A stretch of 64,000 bases of DNA. Origin: JBCBKL01 sp963922565. GTDB taxonomy: Bacteria > Pseudomonadota > Alphaproteobacteria > Rhodobacterales > Rhodobacteraceae. The position numbers and the translations under genes are program-made. Positions 59,991-64,000 of this stretch are shown here, piece after piece. The stretch spans positions 1-64,000 of the forward strand of contig CAWUIQ010000009.1 in the NCBI GenBank assembly GCA_963922565.1. The letters are read 5' to 3'. Positions within the stretch are counted from its first letter, which is position 1. Every line of letters starts with the position of its first letter. The notes under the pieces were generated by a model. The model had not been told where the DNA came from, did no database searches, and saw nothing but the letters and a program-made list of their open reading frames with translations.

Positions 59991-60916
59991 TGGCGGTTCT
60001 TCTTTTAGCGGAAGTGAACGACGGCGAATTGTCGATGGACGCGACAGCCAAGGCGGTCACGGCAGCCAAAGCTCTGGGCGACGTCACTGTTCTGTGTACC
60101 GGTGCGACCTGCGCGGATGCCGCTGCGCAAGCGGCTGGTATCGAAGGGGTTGCCAAGGTTCTTTGTGCCGAAGACGCGCTTTACGGCAAGCGTCTGGCGG
60201 AACCTGTAGCAGACCTCATCGTGTCGCTCGCTGGCGACTACGACCACATCGCCGCACCGGCGACGACCGACGCCAAGAACATCATGCCACGGGTTGCGGC
60301 CCTGCTCGACACGATGGTGATCTCTGACGCGACGGCCGTTGTCGATGCCGACACGTTCGAACGCCCGATCTATGCGGGCAACGCGATGCAAACCGTCAAG
60401 TCGGGCGATCCGAAGAAGGTCATCACCTTCCGGACGTCGACATTCGATGCGGCGGGCACCGGCGGCTCTGCTACGGTTGAAAACATTGGCGCCGCTGCGG
60501 ATCCGGCCCTTTCGAGCTGGGTCGAAGACAAGGTTGCCGAAAGCGACCGCCCCGAGCTGACATCGGCGGGCGTTGTCGTCTCTGGCGGGCGCGGCGTGGG
60601 TTCAGAAGACGACTTTGCTCTGATCGAAAAACTGGCAGACAAGCTGGGCGCAGCCGTTGGCGCGTCCCGCGCGGCGGTCGACTCGGGCTATGCACCAAAC
60701 GATTGGCAGGTCGGACAGACCGGCAAGGTCGTCGCACCCGATCTCTATGTCGCTGTCGGCATCTCGGGCGCGATCCAGCACCTTGCGGGCATGAAAGACT
60801 CCAAGGTCATCGTTGCGATCAACAAGGACGAAGAAGCACCGATCTTCCAGGTTGCGGATTACGGTCTGGTCGCCGACCTGTTCGACGCGGTGCCAGAGCT
60901 GCTCGAAAAGCTCTGA
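59990..60916 (+). CDS. etfA: Electron transfer flavoprotein alpha subunit
   Basis: This is the FAD-carrying subunit with 308 residues. The FAD-binding C-terminal domain contains VVVSGGRGVGSEDDFALIEKLADKLGAAVGASRAAVDSG, followed by GQTGKVVAPDLYVAVGISGAIQHLAGMKDSKVIVAINKDEEAPIF. It starts at the ATG overlapping the etfB stop (TGATG). A strong hairpin terminator follows. Confidence 0.96.
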   Translation: MAVLLLAEVNDGELSMDATAKAVTAAKALGDVTVLCTGATCADAAAQAAGIEGVAKVLCAEDALYGKRLAEPVADLIVSLAGDYDHIAAPATTDAKNIMPRVAALLDTMVISDATAVVDADTFERPIYAGNAMQTVKSGDPKKVITFRTSTFDAAGTGGSATVENIGAAADPALSSWVEDKVAESDRPELTSAGVVVSGGRGVGSEDDFALIEKLADKLGAAVGASRAAVDSGYAPNDWQVGQTGKVVAPDLYVAVGISGAIQHLAGMKDSKVIVAINKDEEAPIFQVADYGLVADLFDAVPELLEKL

Positions 60917-60938
60917 GCCAGCCGGCTTCCAAGTATCG

Positions 60939-60967
60939 AAAAGGCCCGCGGTGTTCGCGGGCCTTTT
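60939..60967. terminator. Bidirectional terminator after etfA
   Basis: The 12-base arms AAAAGGCCCGCG / CGCGGGCCTTTT surround GTGTT and are followed by a further T. It lies 22 bases after etfA and touches the 3' end of the convergent DUF6473 gene, whose transcript it would also stop. Confidence 0.9.
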
Positions 60968-60968
60968 T

Positions 60969-61793
60969 CTATTGGATGAGACGCTCCACCGCGCCCTGCA
61001 ATTTTTGGGCCGCCTCGACATGGGCCGCCGGCCCCATCATCTGCGCGGCAGCGGGCCGTTCCATATCCGCATAGATCATGCCATCCGTCCCGGTATTTCG
61101 TGCTGATTGTGTGGGAATGACCTCGACATAATCGGTCACCAGATCGCGGATTTCATCGATCATGCCTTGGGTGACGAACCACGGATCGGCCCCGGTTGGA
61201 TCGCGCCGTCCAGAAGGCGGATGATCGGCAAACCAGAGCAGGATGGTCTTGCCCGGCATCTGCCCCAGCAACAGCCGCATCCGCGCGATCCACGCTTCCC
61301 GCAATTCTTCGACAATCGATTTGAACCGATCGGGCGACACGGCCTGCAGATGCTGCAGCAAATGCCGGGTGAAGTTGAATTGCGAAAAGTCGACCTCTCG
61401 ATAGATCGCCTGCAACAGAACAGACGGTTTGACGAACCGATCGTTCCGCCTCGGATGCACGGTATAAAAGCGGTTGCTCATGTTGCGCGGGCTTGTGACC
61501 TGCAACACCGTGACAGGCGCGTTGCTGGCCACGTTTCGCAGAAACGCATCCTGCACATAAAGATCCAAACCCGCGTTCAGCACCCCGAAATTGATGCATG
61601 TGGCCGCCACCTCGGCCTCGATCAGATCCGGGAATGGTTTTTCAATGAATTTTCCGTAGGTTTCCGTCCCGCCGAAGAAGGCGACGTACGGCGCCTCAAG
61701 CGATTTTTGCGGCCCACGAAACAGAACTTTGGACGTCCCGTACTGACACGGCAAATAGTCAAGGCCACCGGCCCCTAATGTATCGAAGCTCAT
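60969..61793 (-). CDS. DUF6473 family protein
   Basis: This is a 274-residue cytoplasmic protein of a family common in Rhodobacterales. N-terminal LDYLPCQYGTSKVLFRGPQKSLEAPYVAFFGGTETYGKF is the characteristic start; NFGVLNAGLD, QVTSPRNMSNRFYTVHPRRNDRF and TILLWFADHPP follow. The layout suggests a SGNH-hydrolase-like Rossmann fold, but the catalytic Ser is not clear (GGTET in that position). The ATG at 61793 matches the conserved N-terminus. The role is unknown. Confidence 0.78.
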   Translation of the reverse strand: MSFDTLGAGGLDYLPCQYGTSKVLFRGPQKSLEAPYVAFFGGTETYGKFIEKPFPDLIEAEVAATCINFGVLNAGLDLYVQDAFLRNVASNAPVTVLQVTSPRNMSNRFYTVHPRRNDRFVKPSVLLQAIYREVDFSQFNFTRHLLQHLQAVSPDRFKSIVEELREAWIARMRLLLGQMPGKTILLWFADHPPSGRRDPTGADPWFVTQGMIDEIRDLVTDYVEVIPTQSARNTGTDGMIYADMERPAAAQMMGPAAHVEAAQKLQGAVERLIQ

Positions 61794-61937
61794 CACACCC
61801 ACCAAATTTTCTCACCCGACGGTGAGACTGTCATGCCGGTGTTGAGAAAGGTTTAACGGCCGCCCAGCCGTCAAACTTGCTCTTGCGACGCCGCGAACCG
61901 ACCACATATGGTGGCGAGGAGATTTAAGGGGCAAAGC

Positions 61938-62813
61938 ATGGAAATTCAAAAGATTGGCGTTGTCGGCGCGGGCCAGATGGGCAACGGCATCGCCCATGTC
62001 ATGGCGCTTGCGGGTTATGACGTGCTTTTGAACGATATCAACGACACCGCACTGTCCGAAGCCATCGCAACGATCGACAAAAACCTCGAACGACAGGTCA
62101 GCAGAGAGAAAATCTCCAGCGACGAAAAAGCTGAAACGCTTGGCCGGATCGTGACGACAAAATCGCTGACCGATCTGGGCGAAACCGATCTGGTGATCGA
62201 GGCCGCGACAGAACGCGAGACGATCAAACAAGCGATATTCGAAGATCTGCAACCGCATCTCAAACCGCACACGATCCTGACCTCGAACACCTCCTCGATC
62301 TCGATCACGCGCCTTGCCAGCCGCACCGACCGGCCCGAGAAGTTCATGGGGTTCCACTTCATGAATCCGGTTCCGGTGATGCAGCTTGTCGAGCTGATCC
62401 GTGGCATCGCAACCGACGAGGAAACATTTCTGGCGTGCCAGACCGTCGTCCACAAGCTGGGCAAGACGTCAGCCAGCGCCGAAGACTTTCCGGCATTCAT
62501 CGTGAACCGCATCCTGATGCCAATGATCAACGAGGCGGTCTATACGCTTTATGAAGGGGTTGGAAACGTCCAGTCCATCGACAGTTCGATGAAGCTGGGG
62601 GCCAATCATCCGATGGGGCCGCTCGAACTGGCCGACTTCATCGGTCTTGATACATGCCTTGCGATCATGAACGTGCTGCATGACGGGTTGGCGGATACCA
62701 AGTATCGCCCCTGCCCGCTGCTCACCAAGTATGTCGAGGCCGGTTGGCTGGGCCGCAAGACGCAGCGCGGGTTCTACGATTACCGGGGCGAAACGCCGGT
62801 TCCGACGCGTTAA
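61938..62813 (+). CDS. 3-hydroxybutyryl-CoA dehydrogenase
   Basis: This enzyme reduces acetoacetyl-CoA to 3-hydroxybutyryl-CoA (or the reverse). It has 291 residues with the NAD(P) loop GAGQMGNG (10-17), catalytic GFHFMNPVPVMQLVELI (His) with the partner Glu, and the C-terminal FIVNRILMPMINEA and MGPLELADFIGLDTCL. GGGGCAAAGC precedes the ATG at 61938. It is convergent with the acyltransferase gene (4-base overlap). hbd-type dehydrogenases serve short-chain fatty acid or PHB metabolism. Confidence 0.94.
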   Translation: MEIQKIGVVGAGQMGNGIAHVMALAGYDVLLNDINDTALSEAIATIDKNLERQVSREKISSDEKAETLGRIVTTKSLTDLGETDLVIEAATERETIKQAIFEDLQPHLKPHTILTSNTSSISITRLASRTDRPEKFMGFHFMNPVPVMQLVELIRGIATDEETFLACQTVVHKLGKTSASAEDFPAFIVNRILMPMINEAVYTLYEGVGNVQSIDSSMKLGANHPMGPLELADFIGLDTCLAIMNVLHDGLADTKYRPCPLLTKYVEAGWLGRKTQRGFYDYRGETPVPTR

Positions 62814-63688
62814 CCCTGCAACGACAGGGTGTGGTGACGAAGCCACGTCATGAAACCGCGGGGATCGTCCGCCCAACCATCCACAGTCTCTTGCGGGATC
62901 GGGTCACCCACGATGGGGCCCTGCGGTTTGTTCAGGGACTTTACGATCTCGTGCAACAACAGACCTTGCCGCACCAGCGGCGAAACCCGGTTGGCGATCT
63001 GATAAGCGCGGGAGTTCTGGCCGATAAAACGCATCGGCACGACCTGCGCACCCGAACGCCGGATCAGCTTTGCTGTGAACACGTTCCATTCCCGCTCGAT
63101 CGCAGGGCCGAACCATGTGTCAGACGACGCAACGACACCCGATGGAAACAGGGCGACGACGCCACCGTTCTTGAGGTGGTCCATCGCCTTGGCCCGCATC
63201 TCGACGCCTTTGCGCTGCGCATCCTGATCGTGTGGAAACGGAACGGGGATCATGTAGCTGCCCGCCACATCATCGATCACGGTCAAAAGCGACCGGGTCA
63301 GGATGCGGTAGTCGCTGCGAACCCGTCCGATCAGATCGGCGAAGATCATGCCATCGACCATCCCGTGGGGATGGTTCGCGACGACGATCACGGGACCTTT
63401 CTTTGGGATGCGGTCCAGCTGCTCCTGGGGCGTGATCAGATCAATGCCCATCACATCAAGACAGGCACGCCAGAACGCCTGACCCTGCGGCGCGCCCTGC
63501 CGTTCGAATTTGCGGATGAGGCGCAGGATGGTGAGTTTGCCGGTGAAGGCTTCGATCACTCGAATGACACTTGCCTTGACCGGATCGTCGAAAGTTGATG
63601 CGTAGCTCAGGCTGCGTCGATCATACTTGGCAAAGTTGACCTGCTGTGGCCGAGTGGCGGCGCTTATATCGTGCGTGCTTTCTACCAA
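62810..63688 (-). CDS. Lysophospholipid acyltransferase-like protein
   Basis: This is a 292-residue member of the plsC/hemolysin-type acyltransferase family. The HX-type motif is VVANHPHGMVDGMIFADL (about 107-124), the second block GVVALFPSGVVA and the third VVPMRFIGQNSR. It is closest in pattern to the OlsA/hemolysin branch with NHP-x-G-x-x-DG. The TTG at 63688, with AAAGGTGA upstream, is the best start because longer frames enter the HPr gene and no ATG lies in the right place. It is co-directional with ptsH, 34 bases away. Confidence 0.82.
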   Translation of the reverse strand: MVESTHDISAATRPQQVNFAKYDRRSLSYASTFDDPVKASVIRVIEAFTGKLTILRLIRKFERQGAPQGQAFWRACLDVMGIDLITPQEQLDRIPKKGPVIVVANHPHGMVDGMIFADLIGRVRSDYRILTRSLLTVIDDVAGSYMIPVPFPHDQDAQRKGVEMRAKAMDHLKNGGVVALFPSGVVASSDTWFGPAIEREWNVFTAKLIRRSGAQVVPMRFIGQNSRAYQIANRVSPLVRQGLLLHEIVKSLNKPQGPIVGDPIPQETVDGWADDPRGFMTWLRHHTLSLQG

Positions 63689-63722
63689 GTGGTCGTCACC
63701 TTTGTTACGCGCTGCAGGCTTC

Positions 63723-63992
63723 TCAGGCCTCTTCCCCGAACTTGTCTGCCACAAGCGCTTTGACCGCGTCGGCCAGGGCACATGCATCCGGTCCAGTCGT
63801 TTCGACTTCGATAAATGTTCCCTTGGACGCTGCCAACATCAAAAGTCCCATAATGCTGTCGCCTGATGCAGACAAGCCATCCCGAGAGACTTCGCACGTA
63901 GCGTCAAATGCCTCCACAACCTCGACAAGCTTGGCCGAGGCGCGCGCATGGAGGCCCTTTTCGTTCACGATCTGCAGTGAGATTTGCTTCAT
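63723..63992 (-). CDS. ptsH: Phosphocarrier protein HPr
   Basis: This is an 89-residue phosphocarrier of the regulatory (nitrogen/carbon) phosphotransferase type. It has phosphorylatable His15 in EKGLHARASAK and Ser46 in GDSIMGLLML, the site used by HPr kinase, so the alphaproteobacterial HPrK-EIIA-HPr relay is likely. The ATG at 63992 follows a TGA at 63993-63995 on the same strand, which would be the stop of an EIIA gene running off the right edge, as is usual in this order. No sugar-specific enzyme II is in the window. Confidence 0.92.
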   Translation of the reverse strand: MKQISLQIVNEKGLHARASAKLVEVVEAFDATCEVSRDGLSASGDSIMGLLMLAASKGTFIEVETTGPDACALADAVKALVADKFGEEA

Positions 63993-64000
63993 TCAGACTT

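Overview
The window is a chromosomal segment of an alphaproteobacterium, most probably a marine Rhodobacterales (Roseobacter-group) species. The evidence is the high-GC coding style, the local order murA / DUF2948 / hisD / UPF0262 / LMW phosphatase, the Rhodobacterales type of split C-P lyase cluster, DUF6473 and twin-helix HIG1 small proteins, and an HPr with both His15 and Ser46 but no sugar PTS nearby. The species cannot be named from the sequence alone. No insertion sequence, prophage, CRISPR array or rRNA was seen.

Layout. 1-5.3 kb: a capsule/sugar block on the minus strand (kpsT, kpsE, kdsA, phosphomannomutase). 5.4-8.3 kb: an ArsR-regulated ArsP-type permease with two palindromic operators, divergent from a uracil-DNA-glycosylase-like gene and an SseB-like gene. 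8.4-17 kb: accessory genes: an HxlR regulator with two operators and a divergent drug/metabolite exporter, YHS and rhodanese proteins, a secreted esterase, a beta-helix protein, an entericidin-like lipoprotein, a VOC/HxlR-like pair and an AT-rich membrane-protein gene. 17.4-21.5 kb: lepA, a perfect 21-bp hairpin, another AT-rich orphan gene, a 125-bp tandem repeat, a Phd-like protein and a secreted PA14-like protein.

21.6-29.3 kb: an eight-gene, mostly overlapping glycan operon (nucleotide-sugar dehydrogenase, four glycosyltransferases, histidine phosphatase, polysaccharide deacetylase, methyltransferase) with no polymerase, flippase or exporter in it. 29.5-39.7 kb: an MscS channel and a housekeeping block (UPF0262, hisD, DUF2948, murA, tRNA-Thr).

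40.0-54.2 kb: a complete phosphonate uptake and C-P lyase locus. phnC-D-E1-E2 plus a hexapeptide transferase form one plus-strand unit. phnF and a PhnM paralogue run on the minus strand. phnG-H-I-J, a NIPSNAP-like protein and phnK-L-N form a second plus-strand unit. A two-histidine phosphoesterase-like DUF1045 gene is divergent from a second phnM. PhoB-box-like direct repeats lie before phnC and phnG, and a weaker one lies before the DUF1045 gene. PhnC/D/E import phosphonates, PhnI/G/H/L/M convert them to ribosyl-methylphosphonate, and PhnJ with PhnK cleaves the C-P bond. PhnP, the usual next enzyme, is absent from the window, and the DUF1045 protein is a candidate replacement.

54.2-64 kb: parC, an SH3 protein, an SDR, a HIG1 protein, cobalamin adenosyltransferase, etfB/etfA, DUF6473, 3-hydroxybutyryl-CoA dehydrogenase, an acyltransferase and ptsH (HPr) at the edge.
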